Shown piece after piece: positions 26,309 to 34,976 of a stretch of DNA of 64,000 bases. Both the position numbers and the translations under genes were made by a program. Under the pieces are notes generated by a model, which saw only the letters and a list, made by a program, of their open reading frames with translations, did not search any database and had not been told where the DNA came from. Position 1 is the first letter of the stretch. Every line of letters begins with the position of its first letter. Origin of the DNA: JALZKA01 sp963754045 (GTDB lineage: Bacteria > Actinomycetota > Thermoleophilia > Solirubrobacterales > 70-9); assembly GCA_963754045.1 (NCBI GenBank), contig CAVWEN010000002.1:744001-808000 (forward strand), read 5' to 3'.

Positions 26309-28020
26309 TGAGGGTTGGCAACCGACAACGACTGCCCAACTCCGTGATCGGGCTGGTCATGGTGGTGGTGCTCGCGATCGCGTCGTACCTCGCGTTCACC
26401 AAAGAGATTCCGTGGGCGGCGAAGTACGAGGTGCAGGCGGTGTTCGAGTCGGCCGGGAACATCCGTGTCGATTCGCCTGTGCGCATCGCCGGCGTCAATG
26501 TCGGCAAGGTCACGGGCGTCGAGCACCTCGACTCCGGGGCTTCGCCGGACCTGCTCCAAGTGCAGGCTGGCGACGACCCACCCGCCACGGACTTTGTGCC
26601 CGAGACGGCCTCGGTCGTGACCATGCAACTTGAGGATTCCGCGCTCCCGCTGCGCACGGACGCGACGATGAAGCTGCGCCCGCGCTTGTTCTTGGAGGGC
26701 AACCTCTTCGTCGACGTGAAGCCCGGCAGCCCGAATGCCGAGACCGTCGACCAGGACTACACCTTCCCGGCCAGTCAGACCTCGATCGCGGTCCAGCTGG
26801 ACCAGGTGCTCACCACGCTCCAGTCCGATGTCCGCAGCGATCTGCAGATCCTGCTTGACCAGTTCGGCAATGCCCTGACCAAGTACGGCGGCGCGAAAGG
26901 CTTCCGCGAGCTCTACCGCAGCTCGCCCGGTGCGTTCCGCTACACCTCCCAGGTCAACCAGGCCCTGCTGGGGACGTCTCCGAATGACCTCTCCGACCTG
27001 ATCGTCAACCTCGACTCCACGGTGGACGCCCTGGGTCGCGACGAGGGCGCGCTGCAGGATTTGGTCACGAACCTGCGGATCGTCACCGGGTCATTCGCCG
27101 CGCAGGACGCCGAGCTGGAGCGCGCGATCGGGATCCTCCCGGACGTTCTGCGCGAGGGAGAGCCGGCGTTGGCCAGCCTAAACAGGGCGTTCCCGTCGGT
27201 GCGAGCGTTCGCTCGCGAGGCGCTGCCCGGCACGCTGTCCACCCCGGCCACGCTCGACGCGCTGACCCCCTTCCTCGGCCAGGTGCGCGGGCTCGTGTCG
27301 CGGCCCGAGCTGCGCGGTCTGGTTGGCGACCTGCGCCCGACGATCCCGAAGCTGACAAAGCTCACCCGCAGGACGATCCCGTTCCTGCGTCAGGGCAGGG
27401 CGTTGTCGAGCTGTTTCAACGAGGTGGTGATCCCGTGGTCGCAGGACACCGTGCCCGATCCGGACATTCCGGCCTCCGGCAAGGTCTTCGAAGAGCTGGG
27501 GTACGGGCTCGTCGGGATCTCGGGCGAGAGTCGCTCGGGCGACGGGAACGGCTCCTACATCCGCGTCCTCGGCGCCGGTGGCCTGAACACGGTGGTCTTT
27601 CCCGATCAGTTCAACGAGGGCGGCCCGGTGGACGGCGTCGGCACGACCCTGCTGCCGATTGAGGGTGCCCGTCCGGCGATCCAGTCCTCGCTGAAGACGC
27701 CGTTCCGGCCCGACGTGGCCTGTGAGACAAACGAGCCGCCGAATCTGGACTCCGGTGCGGCTGGTGCCCCGCCGATGCAGTCCCAAAGCCCGCAGGCCGC
27801 GCCCCAGGCCGACGGCGCCACCCTGGCCCGGGCGACCGAGCTCCAGGAGGCAATGGCGGACGCCCTCAAGACCCTCTCCAAGCCAGACATCTCGAGGGCG
27901 CGAGCGCTCGCCGCCGACGAGGTGCGAACCGAAAGTAGCGACGACTATCAGCGACTCCTCGCCCAGGCCTACGGGTTCGAGTCCCTGCTCGACCTGCTCC
28001 CGGAGGGTGATTCCAAGTGA
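26308..28020 (+). CDS. MCE family protein, fourth of six
   Basis: This is a 570-aa MCE protein. It has a membrane helix (about 12-32, VIGLVMVVVLAIASYLAF) and an MlaD domain (about 38-135; YEVQAVFESAGNIRVDSPVR, IAGVNVGKVTGVEH) with an acidic insertion (DDPPATDFVPE). A helical stalk rich in Leu and Asp follows, and a C-terminal region with a Gln/Ala/Pro linker (about 490-520) and a final helix. The start overlaps the previous stop (TGATG). The stop overlaps the GTG of the next gene. Confidence 0.92.
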   Translation: MRVGNRQRLPNSVIGLVMVVVLAIASYLAFTKEIPWAAKYEVQAVFESAGNIRVDSPVRIAGVNVGKVTGVEHLDSGASPDLLQVQAGDDPPATDFVPETASVVTMQLEDSALPLRTDATMKLRPRLFLEGNLFVDVKPGSPNAETVDQDYTFPASQTSIAVQLDQVLTTLQSDVRSDLQILLDQFGNALTKYGGAKGFRELYRSSPGAFRYTSQVNQALLGTSPNDLSDLIVNLDSTVDALGRDEGALQDLVTNLRIVTGSFAAQDAELERAIGILPDVLREGEPALASLNRAFPSVRAFAREALPGTLSTPATLDALTPFLGQVRGLVSRPELRGLVGDLRPTIPKLTKLTRRTIPFLRQGRALSSCFNEVVIPWSQDTVPDPDIPASGKVFEELGYGLVGISGESRSGDGNGSYIRVLGAGGLNTVVFPDQFNEGGPVDGVGTTLLPIEGARPAIQSSLKTPFRPDVACETNEPPNLDSGAAGAPPMQSQSPQAAPQADGATLARATELQEAMADALKTLSKPDISRARALAADEVRTESSDDYQRLLAQAYGFESLLDLLPEGDSK

Positions 28021-29342
28021 TCGTCGCAATCCGCAAGAGCCTCCGTGACTTCATCGCCGTTCTCGCGCTCGTGGTTATCGCATCGGCGGTGAGCTACTAC
28101 ATCCTCCAAGAACAGCGGTTGCGCATCCCGGTGCTCGAGGAGAAGCCGTTCGAGCTCAAGGCCGAGTTCGAGACGGCACAGGGCGTGGTCGCCGGGCAGG
28201 GCCAGACGATTCGGGTAGCGGGAGTGCGTGTCGGCGACGTCGCCCAGGTGGAGCTGGTCGACGGCCGCGCGGTGGTCACGTTCGCGATCGACCGCGAGTA
28301 CCTGCCGATCTATCGCGACTCGACGATGCTCCTGCGTCCGCAGACGGGTCTGAAGGACATGTTCTTCCAGCTCGACCCCGGCACGAGGGCCGCGGGTGAG
28401 TTCGACGAGGGCGACACCTTGCCGGTGGCGAACACGGCGCCAGACGTCAATCTCGACGAGATTCTCGCTGCGCTAGACGGCGACAGCCAGTCCTACCTGC
28501 GCACCCTGGTGGTCGGCCTCGGCCGCGGGCTTGAGGGCCGCGACCGTGACCTTGGCAAGGTGCTGGCGGCGCTCGGCCCGATCAACCGCGACCTCGACCA
28601 GCTCTCGACCGAGGTCGCCAAGCGCGACGACAACCTCGCGCGCCTGATCCACAACCTGAACATCCTCACCAAGGGTGTCGGCCAACAGGACGAGGACATC
28701 GCGACCCTGATCAGCGCCTCGAACTCGACCCTGGGCGCGATCGCCGAGCAGGACCCCGACGTTCAGCGGGCTACGGACGTGTTGCCGGACGCCCTGGGCG
28801 CGACCCGCGACGCGCTGTCGGTGGCTGACGAGTTCGGCAACGAACTGGGTGGCAGCCTCGAGGCTCTACGACCGTTCGCGCGCAATCTGACTGACATGAA
28901 TATCGCCCTGCGTAGCCTCGGCGAGCGCACGACGCCGGTGCTCGCGAATCAGATTCGCCCGTTGGTGCGCGCCGCGCGCCCGGTCGTGCCTGACCTGCGC
29001 CGGGCTGCGAACAGGTTTTCCAAGGCGGCTCCGAAGCTGACCCGCGTCGGCAAGAAGCTGAACGAGCTTGGCAATATGGCCGGGTACAACCCGCGCGGTG
29101 CCGAGGAGCCCGGCGTGGCGGGGCGCGACGAGGGTTACCTCTACTGGGGCGCCTGGCTCGGCCACAACGGAACCTCCACCTTCGCAAGCCAGGACGGCAA
29201 CGGCCTCTACCGCCGCCTCTACTTCACCGCCAGCTGTTCGAATCTGGCCAGTCTCCTGGCGGGTGGCCCGGCAGGCCCGCTGGTCACCGCGATCGTGACC
29301 GGGCTCGGCCCGGTCTTCGAGGACGAGGGGGCGTGCGGCTGA
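28017..29342 (+). CDS. MCE family protein, fifth of six
   Basis: This is a 441-aa MCE protein, the shortest of the set. The GTG start overlaps the preceding stop (GTGA). It has a membrane helix (about 10-30, FIAVLALVVIASAVSYYIL) and an MlaD domain (about 46-125; FELKAEFETAQGVVAGQGQT, VAGVRVGDVAQVELVDGRAV). A helical stalk follows with periodic Asp/Leu, then a short C-terminal domain (YLYWGAWLGHNGTSTFAS). There is no lipobox, although one member of mycobacterial mce operons (MceE) is normally a lipoprotein. Confidence 0.92.
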   Translation: MIVAIRKSLRDFIAVLALVVIASAVSYYILQEQRLRIPVLEEKPFELKAEFETAQGVVAGQGQTIRVAGVRVGDVAQVELVDGRAVVTFAIDREYLPIYRDSTMLLRPQTGLKDMFFQLDPGTRAAGEFDEGDTLPVANTAPDVNLDEILAALDGDSQSYLRTLVVGLGRGLEGRDRDLGKVLAALGPINRDLDQLSTEVAKRDDNLARLIHNLNILTKGVGQQDEDIATLISASNSTLGAIAEQDPDVQRATDVLPDALGATRDALSVADEFGNELGGSLEALRPFARNLTDMNIALRSLGERTTPVLANQIRPLVRAARPVVPDLRRAANRFSKAAPKLTRVGKKLNELGNMAGYNPRGAEEPGVAGRDEGYLYWGAWLGHNGTSTFASQDGNGLYRRLYFTASCSNLASLLAGGPAGPLVTAIVTGLGPVFEDEGACG

Positions 29343-30922
29343 TGCAAAAGCAGGCCCCTTCAGCCGGTCGCATCCTCGTCGCCGCGGGCTTCACGCTCTC
29401 GTGCTTCGGATTGATCCTCTTCCTGTGGGTGGCCTTCGGTGGTCCGACCCCGCTCGCGTCGAAGAGCTACCGGATCTCCGCGTACTTCCCCGAGGCGACC
29501 CAGCTCGCGGTCGAATCTGACGTGCGCATCGGCGGCGTCTCGGTCGGCAAGGTCAAGTCGATGGAATTGGCACCCGTCTCTGAGCGCGTCGACGGACTCG
29601 ATACGACCGAGGCCGAGATCGAGATCGAGCCGCAGTTCGCGCCGATCTCCACCGACGCGAACGCGATCCTGCGCCAAAAGACGCTGCTTGGCGAAACCTA
29701 CGTCGAGCTGACCTCGGGCACGGAGCCCGGCTCTGAGGAAGCGCCGATCGCGCTCGGCGCCGCCGCCAACGTCACCGACGCGGAGGCAGACGCGGTCGAG
29801 GCGATCCCCGAGGACGGCACGCTGCCGGTCGCGCGCACCGAGAACGCAACGCAGATCGACGAGATCTTCAACGCCCTCGACGCCGAGACCCGTGGCGCCT
29901 TCCAGCGCTGGCAGGCCAACGCCGCGGTTGCGATCCAGGGGCGTGGTGTGGACCTAAACGACACCCTGGGCAACCTCGGCCCGTTCGTCACCGACGCCTC
30001 CTCGATCCTTGAGGTGGTCGAGGGCCAGAGCGCCGCGGTCAAGGGCCTCATCCGTGACACCGGCACCACGTTCGCAGCGCTGTCGAGCCGCGATCAGGAG
30101 CTGGCCGGGGCGATCACCGGCTCCGAGGCTACATTCGGCGCGCTGGCCGACGCGGACGAGGCACTGGCCGACGCGATTCAGGTCTTCCCCACCTTCCAGC
30201 GCGAGACGAGGGCCACCCTGGCGCGCCTCGATCGCTTCCAGGCGGACACCCGCCCGCTGGTCCAGGAACTTTTGCCTGTGGCCAACGACATCAGCCCGAC
30301 GCTGCAGTCGGTGCGCGAACTCTCGCCCAACCTCGAGAGCCTTTTCCGCAACCTCGGGCCGCTGATCAAGGCCAGCCGCAGGGGACTTCCAGCGCTCGAG
30401 CGCTTCCTTGGCGCCGAGGGCCTGCGGCCGGTGCTCGATGCTTTTGATCCGTTCCTTGCGAACATCAACCCCGCGGTACGGATGCTCTCCGCCTACCGCG
30501 CAACCGTGACCGACTTCCTCGCAACTCCGGGCGTCGGGACCTCGCGAACGCTCGACCCACAGGCGGGGCAACCCGCAGCCCGGCATTTCCTGGCCCAGTT
30601 CGGATACACCTCGTCCGAGTCGCTCTCGGTCTATCCGAACCGCATCGCGAGCAACCGGGGCAACGGCTACCCGAACCCGCTCTATCTGCAGGAGCCGCTT
30701 CTGAGCACGCGCGGGATCCCGGCCAACTTCGATTGCAAGAACCTCGACTACGCCCCGGGCGGTACGGGCGGGGACCCCGACGAGGACGAGCTAGACAAGG
30801 ACGCTCCGGCTGCCGGTGGCGTCCCGGCTCAGTCCAATACCTTCGCCGGCTGCTTCATCCAGGGCAACTTCGCGCCTGAATTCGGTGGCCTGCGCGCGCC
30901 GAACCTCTTCGCCGACCCCTAG
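29342..30922 (+). CDS. MCE family protein, sixth of six
   Basis: This is an MCE protein of 526 aa from the ATG at 29342, which overlaps the previous stop as TGATG like the neighbouring junctions; an in-frame GTG at 29333 would add three residues. It has a membrane helix (about 10-32), an MlaD domain (about 40-130; YRISAYFPEATQLAVESDVR, IGGVSVGKVKSMELAP), a helical stalk, and a C-terminal region with FLAQFGYTSSESLSVYPNR and a Cys pair. It ends the operon; the next gene begins 33 bp later. ATPase (MlaF/MceG-like) and permease genes must be elsewhere. Confidence 0.92.
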   Translation: MQKQAPSAGRILVAAGFTLSCFGLILFLWVAFGGPTPLASKSYRISAYFPEATQLAVESDVRIGGVSVGKVKSMELAPVSERVDGLDTTEAEIEIEPQFAPISTDANAILRQKTLLGETYVELTSGTEPGSEEAPIALGAAANVTDAEADAVEAIPEDGTLPVARTENATQIDEIFNALDAETRGAFQRWQANAAVAIQGRGVDLNDTLGNLGPFVTDASSILEVVEGQSAAVKGLIRDTGTTFAALSSRDQELAGAITGSEATFGALADADEALADAIQVFPTFQRETRATLARLDRFQADTRPLVQELLPVANDISPTLQSVRELSPNLESLFRNLGPLIKASRRGLPALERFLGAEGLRPVLDAFDPFLANINPAVRMLSAYRATVTDFLATPGVGTSRTLDPQAGQPAARHFLAQFGYTSSESLSVYPNRIASNRGNGYPNPLYLQEPLLSTRGIPANFDCKNLDYAPGGTGGDPDEDELDKDAPAAGGVPAQSNTFAGCFIQGNFAPEFGGLRAPNLFADP

Positions 30923-30955
30923 GCCGCGCATCCCCTCTGATAGAAGCCTTTCGGG

Positions 30956-31633
30956 ATGAGTGCGGCCGAGGAAGCGAGCGCGTGGGTGGAGGCTGTTCGA
31001 GGCCTCGGCGAGAAGCTAGGCGTTCGCTATGAGCCGGTCGGGGCGCTCAATCCGCGCGGCGGTCCGGCGACCCTCTGCCCCGGCGGCTCCAATCGCCTCA
31101 CGGGGCAGCTCGGCGAGGGGTTCTGGGGCGCGTCGTGCGATGCGCTCGAGCGCGAGGAGGGCTCGTTCATGCGCAAGGCCGTGTTGCCTGGCGCCGTGCT
31201 GGCGAAAGCCCACATGCCCGATCTCGCAGCGGTGATGCCCACGTTCAACGTCGAGTCGCTCGACGGGGCCGAGGACAGAATCGAAAGCCGCCTCTCCCGT
31301 CGGCGAGTGCAGTTCGAGTCGATCGACTTCAACGAGCGCTTTATTGCCACCGTGCCGAGCGACTACGACCCGATCGCGCTGCGTGAGACGTTTAGCCCCG
31401 GGTTCCTCGACTGGGTCGCCGGTATCGACGCCGACGTGGACTTCGGCATCTCGGAGCGCCAGCTGTACTTCCTCTGGCGCCTGGGCAAGCGAGACGCGGA
31501 CGAGTATGCAACGGCACTGGAGAATGCCGCGGAGCTCTTTCGCCGGATCCGCTCAGAGATGGAGGAGCACGGCATCAACACCTACCAGGCCGGCCCGTGG
31601 CATGCGGGCCTCGAACCCTTCCCGACGGCCTAG
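30956..31633 (+). CDS. Conserved hypothetical protein (DUF3137-like pattern)
   Basis: This is a 225-aa soluble protein without signal peptide. The middle part reads ESIDFNERFIATVPSDYDP, LRETFSPGFLDWVAG, then DVDFGISERQLYFLWRLGKR. That order (FNxxF, a short loop, xxxPxxxDWL, then a strand giving phi-x-phi before a short basic end) resembles a domain I associate with DUF3137-type actinobacterial proteins; the match is by eye. No catalytic residues are recognisable. It lies 33 bp after the last mce gene on the same strand, so it may be transcribed with it. Confidence 0.6.
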   Translation: MSAAEEASAWVEAVRGLGEKLGVRYEPVGALNPRGGPATLCPGGSNRLTGQLGEGFWGASCDALEREEGSFMRKAVLPGAVLAKAHMPDLAAVMPTFNVESLDGAEDRIESRLSRRRVQFESIDFNERFIATVPSDYDPIALRETFSPGFLDWVAGIDADVDFGISERQLYFLWRLGKRDADEYATALENAAELFRRIRSEMEEHGINTYQAGPWHAGLEPFPTA

Positions 31634-31636
31634 TGC

Positions 31637-32344
31637 TCAGACGGCGGGCGCGACGTATCCAGCGTCGCCCGGCAACAGCATCTTCCAGCCGCTGTCCGAG
31701 GCGGAGTCCTCGACGACGTTCGGCATGACGGCCTCGACGGTGAGTGCCCGGGCAACCTCCATCGCTTCGTCGGAGGTTTCGTAGGGGAGTAGCGATTCGA
31801 GCTGCTTGATGGTCGGAAAGACGAGTTCCAGCTCGCCCTCCTCGCCGCGGCGTAGCGCTGCGGCCGGGTTCATCCATTCGGCATCGACGATCTCGTGGCC
31901 GTCGGGCTCGGGTGGGCTGTGGGCTGGGGCGAGCGCCATGTAGAAGCGGGTGTCGAAGCGAACGGGAACCGGCTCAGGGGTGATCCAGCGTGACCAGAGC
32001 ACCAGCTCGGAGTCCAGGGCCAGCTCGATGCCCGCCTCCTCGCCTAGCTCGCGGATGGCGGCCGCGCGGTGGGCAAGCTCGTCGGCGCCGAGGTCGGTCT
32101 CGGCTCCGGCGACGCCCGTGATCAGCTCCTCGGCCTCGACCGCCCCGCCCGGGAATACCCACGCGCCCGGCATGAATCGCATCTCCGGGTTGCGCTTGAC
32201 CATCAGCACCTCGAGCTCGCGTTGGGCGTGCTTGCCCCCGCGGCGCAGCAGGATGATCGTGGCGGCGGGGCGTGTCGGGGCGGGCTGAAATCCCGGCTCA
32301 AGCGGGTTGCGTGCTCCGGCGGCGTCGGCGGGAAGCTCCGTCAT
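31637..32344 (-). CDS. NUDIX hydrolase with extended Nudix box
   Basis: This is a 235-aa protein from the ATG at 32344; the open frame back to 32395 is not family-like. The Nudix signature is split: FPGGAVEAEE is followed by about 20 residues, then RAAAIRELGEEAGIEL, giving the REXXEEXG core with a longer loop than the canonical GX5EX7REUXEEXGU. This layout is typical of NUDT19/CoA-pyrophosphatase-like proteins, and a C-terminal region with AEWMNPAAALRRGEEG follows. It may hydrolyse CoA or acyl-CoA derivatives, which would suit the acyl-CoA-rich surroundings, but that is inference. Convergent with the preceding gene. Confidence 0.87.
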   Translation of the reverse strand: MTELPADAAGARNPLEPGFQPAPTRPAATIILLRRGGKHAQRELEVLMVKRNPEMRFMPGAWVFPGGAVEAEELITGVAGAETDLGADELAHRAAAIRELGEEAGIELALDSELVLWSRWITPEPVPVRFDTRFYMALAPAHSPPEPDGHEIVDAEWMNPAAALRRGEEGELELVFPTIKQLESLLPYETSDEAMEVARALTVEAVMPNVVEDSASDSGWKMLLPGDAGYVAPAV

Positions 32345-32445
32345 CGCGCGAATCCTCGCAGACCCCATTTCGCCGTGCGCGCACTTTCGCTCCACAGCGG
32401 ACGGAGATCGCGCGCGGTCCGGGCGCTGGGCTAAATTGCCGGGGC

Positions 32446-32631
32446 GTGAGCGCTGAGACCGAGACGAAACAGCTTTGGATTTGCACCTCCTGCGGGTTCA
32501 TTTACGACCCCGCCGAGGGCGATCCCGATGGTGGTATCCCTCCCGGGACAGCCTTCGAGGATGTGCCCGACAGCTGGTTTTGCCCGGTCTGCGGCGCCCG
32601 CAAGAGCGACTTCGAGCACTACGACGAGTAG
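32446..32631 (+). CDS. Rubredoxin
   Basis: This is a 61-aa iron protein with the two rubredoxin clusters CTSCGFIYDPAEGDP and CPVCGARKSDFEHY, giving the four Cys ligands of a single Fe. The GTG at 32446 gives the normal length; the frame is open further upstream but that part is unlike rubredoxin. It carries one electron to an unknown partner. It lies 34 bp before the MpaB-family oxygenase gene, with a perfect palindrome between them, so the oxygenase is a possible partner, but no reductase or alkane hydroxylase is nearby. Confidence 0.92.
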   Translation: MSAETETKQLWICTSCGFIYDPAEGDPDGGIPPGTAFEDVPDSWFCPVCGARKSDFEHYDE

Positions 32632-32640
32632 GACGGCGAT

Positions 32641-32660
32641 AACTGACCGTCCGGTCAGTT
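32641..32660. promoter_or_regulatory. Perfect 20-bp palindrome, probable TetR-family operator
   Basis: Arms AACTGACCG and CGGTCAGTT flank a 2-bp centre. It lies between the rubredoxin stop and the ATG at 32666 of the oxygenase gene. Symmetry, length and TGAC/GTCA core are typical of TetR-family operators. The core resembles the dyad at 62077-62092 near two TetR genes. Confidence 0.6.
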
Positions 32661-32665
32661 GGTGT

Positions 32666-33574
32666 ATGGTGGCGGCGATGGGGGCCACCGACGGCTACTT
32701 CCCGCGAGGTAACTCGATGCTCCGCGAGGTGCACGAACAGCGCGCCGTCGGGCTGCTCTATGGCCAGCGCGGGCTGATGGTCGGCGCCGCCGATCCCGTC
32801 GTCGTGACCGGGACATTCGAGACTTCGAAGGGCGCCCCCGCGCCGTTTGAACGGCTGGTTCGTACGGCGAAGATCTTCGAGGCGATCAACCTCGGCAGCA
32901 AGATCGAGGCCGACGCGGTGCTCGAGCGTGTTCACAGTCTGCACTCCCGCGTCAACGGCGAGCTGAGCTTTGACGCAGGTCCTGCCGCGGCCGGGACCCG
33001 CTATGACGCCTACGAGCCCAACCAGATGCTTTGGACGCTCGGCTGCATCGCCGACTCGGCGCTTTACTTCTACGAGCTGTTGGTGCGCGAGACAACTCCG
33101 GCTGAGCGCGAGGACTACTGGCGCGACTACGTGCTCTGGGGTGGTCTGTTCGGGCTTTCCGCCGAGACGATGCCCTCCACCTACTCGGAATTCCGCTCGT
33201 GGTTCGACGGGCGTCTGGCCGGTCAGGAGATGTATCTGACCGAGCATGCCCGCGACATTGGGCGCATGGTCGCGCTGGAGCTGCCGGCGCCACCCTACGC
33301 CCGCGCGCCGCTCCAGCTGGCGAACCTCATGATCATCGGATCGCTTCCGCGGCGCCTGCGGAAGATGTATGGACTTCGGTGGACGCCCGCTCACGCCGCG
33401 GCCTTCGCCGCGACCGCCCGGGCGCATCGAACCGCGCGGCCGCTCGTGCCGCGCAGCCTCCGCCGGGGGCCCTGCGAGCGCAACTACGAGCTGATCGGCC
33501 GGTCCGAGGGTCGCTACGGCCGCCGCCAGGCCGAGCGCTCCGTCGCTGCGATGAGAGCTACGCGGCGCGCGTGA
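32666..33574 (+). CDS. Oxygenase MpaB family protein (DUF2236)
   Basis: This is a 302-aa protein from the ATG at 32666; an ATG at 32678 is a possible alternative. The open frame to 32528 overlaps rubredoxin and is not used. It has the DUF2236/MpaB opening (GNSMLREVHEQRAVGLLYG, GQRGLMVGAADP), the helix FERLVRTAKIFEAINLGS, and YDAYEPNQMLWTLGCIADSA. These proteins are heme-binding and include fungal MpaB and the latex-clearing protein group. The substrate is unknown. The palindrome at 32641-32660 sits directly upstream. The 3' end overlaps bioA's by 17 nt. Confidence 0.85.
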   Translation: MVAAMGATDGYFPRGNSMLREVHEQRAVGLLYGQRGLMVGAADPVVVTGTFETSKGAPAPFERLVRTAKIFEAINLGSKIEADAVLERVHSLHSRVNGELSFDAGPAAAGTRYDAYEPNQMLWTLGCIADSALYFYELLVRETTPAEREDYWRDYVLWGGLFGLSAETMPSTYSEFRSWFDGRLAGQEMYLTEHARDIGRMVALELPAPPYARAPLQLANLMIIGSLPRRLRKMYGLRWTPAHAAAFAATARAHRTARPLVPRSLRRGPCERNYELIGRSEGRYGRRQAERSVAAMRATRRA

Positions 33575-34907
33575 TCTCAACCGGCGCCTGGGCCGCCGGT
33601 TGGAGACGCGCCGGCTCGGCGCCGTAGACGCTGTCGTATGCAGCGTCGATCGACTGGGCGACGATCCCGACGAGTCGCCGAAGCTCCGCCTTGCTGATCG
33701 CCAGTGGTGGCATCAACACGACCGTGTCGCCGAGCGGCCGCACGATCGCGCCCCGTTCACGGGCGGCCAGGGTCACCCGATGACCCATGCGCATGGCCGA
33801 ATCGTGCTCGCCCAGGTCGATTCCGGCCATGAACCCGCGGCCACGGACCTCGCTCACCCTCGGCGACTCGCCAACCTGCCGCAGCAGCTCGCCGAGGAGC
33901 CTGATCTTCGGCTGGAGGCGCAGCAGCGTGCCCTCGCTGTCGAACGCGTCGAGGTTCGCCAGCGCGGCGGCGCAGGCGAGCGGGTTGCCCGTGTAGGTGT
34001 GGCCGTGAAAGAAGGTTCGGAAGTCCTCGTGCTGGCCGAGAAATCCCTCGTAGATCCGCTCGGTGGCCAGCGTCGCCGCCAAGGGCATGTAGCCGCCGGT
34101 GAGCCCCTTCGCGATGCACATCAGGTCGGGTGCGACTCGCTCCTGCTCGCAGGCGAACATCGTGCCGGTGCGGCCAAAGCCGGTTGCGACCTCGTCGCAG
34201 ATCAGGAGCGTGTCGTGCTCGTCGCAGAGCTCTCTGACCTTCCGTAGGTAGCCGGGGGGCTGGACCCTGATGCCCGCCGCGCCCTGAACGAGTGGCTCGA
34301 CGATCACGGCGGCAATCTCGCCCTTGTGGAAGTCCAGGATGCACTCGAGCTCGTCGGCATCGCCGGGGGCGACCTGATGGGAGTCGAAGAGCAGCGGCTC
34401 ATAGCAGGAGTGGAAGAGGTCTATGCCGCCGACCGATACCGCCCCCACCGTGTCACCGTGATAGGCCTCGGTCAGCGAGACGTACTGGCTTCGCCGGGTG
34501 TGCGCACCGCCCTGCTGCCGCCAATACTGGAAGGCCATCTTGAGGGCGATCTCGGTTGCGGTTGATCCGGAGTCCGAGTAAAAGACGCGGTTGAGACCCG
34601 GCGGCGCGATCTCGACCAGGCGGGCGGCCAGCTCGGCCGCTGCCGGATGGGTGAGCCCGAGCATCGTGGAGTGGGCCACCCGGTCGAGCTGATCGCGGAT
34701 CGCCTTGTCGATGCCGGGGTGCCGGTGGCCGTGGACGTTGCACCACAGCGACGAGGTCCCGTCGATGTAGCGGCGGCCGGTGCTGTCGATCAGGTCCGTG
34801 CCCTCGGCGCGGACGATGACCGGCGCGTCCTCCTCGCACCAGGAGAGCTGCTGGGTGAACGGATGCCATAGGTGGGAGGTATCAGCGTCTGAAACGGGGT
34901 TCGGCAT
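33558..34907 (-). CDS. bioA: Adenosylmethionine--8-amino-7-oxononanoate aminotransferase BioA
   Basis: BioA transfers an amino group from S-adenosylmethionine to KAPA, giving DAPA, the third-from-last step of biotin synthesis. The 449-aa protein has the class III aminotransferase signature: LLICDEVATGFGRTGTMFAC for PLP ring stacking and the Schiff-base lysine in CIAKGLTGGYMPL. BioA-type motifs include LWHPFTQ near the start and SLWCNVHGHRHP. The order of transcription is bioB-bioF-bioD-bioA. bioA starts 69 bp after the end of bioD and is the last gene. Its 3' end overlaps the convergent oxygenase gene. Confidence 0.96.
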   Translation of the reverse strand: MPNPVSDADTSHLWHPFTQQLSWCEEDAPVIVRAEGTDLIDSTGRRYIDGTSSLWCNVHGHRHPGIDKAIRDQLDRVAHSTMLGLTHPAAAELAARLVEIAPPGLNRVFYSDSGSTATEIALKMAFQYWRQQGGAHTRRSQYVSLTEAYHGDTVGAVSVGGIDLFHSCYEPLLFDSHQVAPGDADELECILDFHKGEIAAVIVEPLVQGAAGIRVQPPGYLRKVRELCDEHDTLLICDEVATGFGRTGTMFACEQERVAPDLMCIAKGLTGGYMPLAATLATERIYEGFLGQHEDFRTFFHGHTYTGNPLACAAALANLDAFDSEGTLLRLQPKIRLLGELLRQVGESPRVSEVRGRGFMAGIDLGEHDSAMRMGHRVTLAARERGAIVRPLGDTVVLMPPLAISKAELRRLVGIVAQSIDAAYDSVYGAEPARLQPAAQAPVEITRAA

Positions 34908-34976
34908 CGCTCGCCAGCGACACTACGACGAGCGTCGGCGGAACGCCTGCGCTTGCCCAGCCACCGGGCGGTCGGT

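Noticed and set aside
21365..30922. Recent tandem duplication of the MCE genes
   Set aside because: The six proteins share domain order but little direct sequence beyond the MlaD domain, and lengths differ; they are old paralogues, as in other mce operons.
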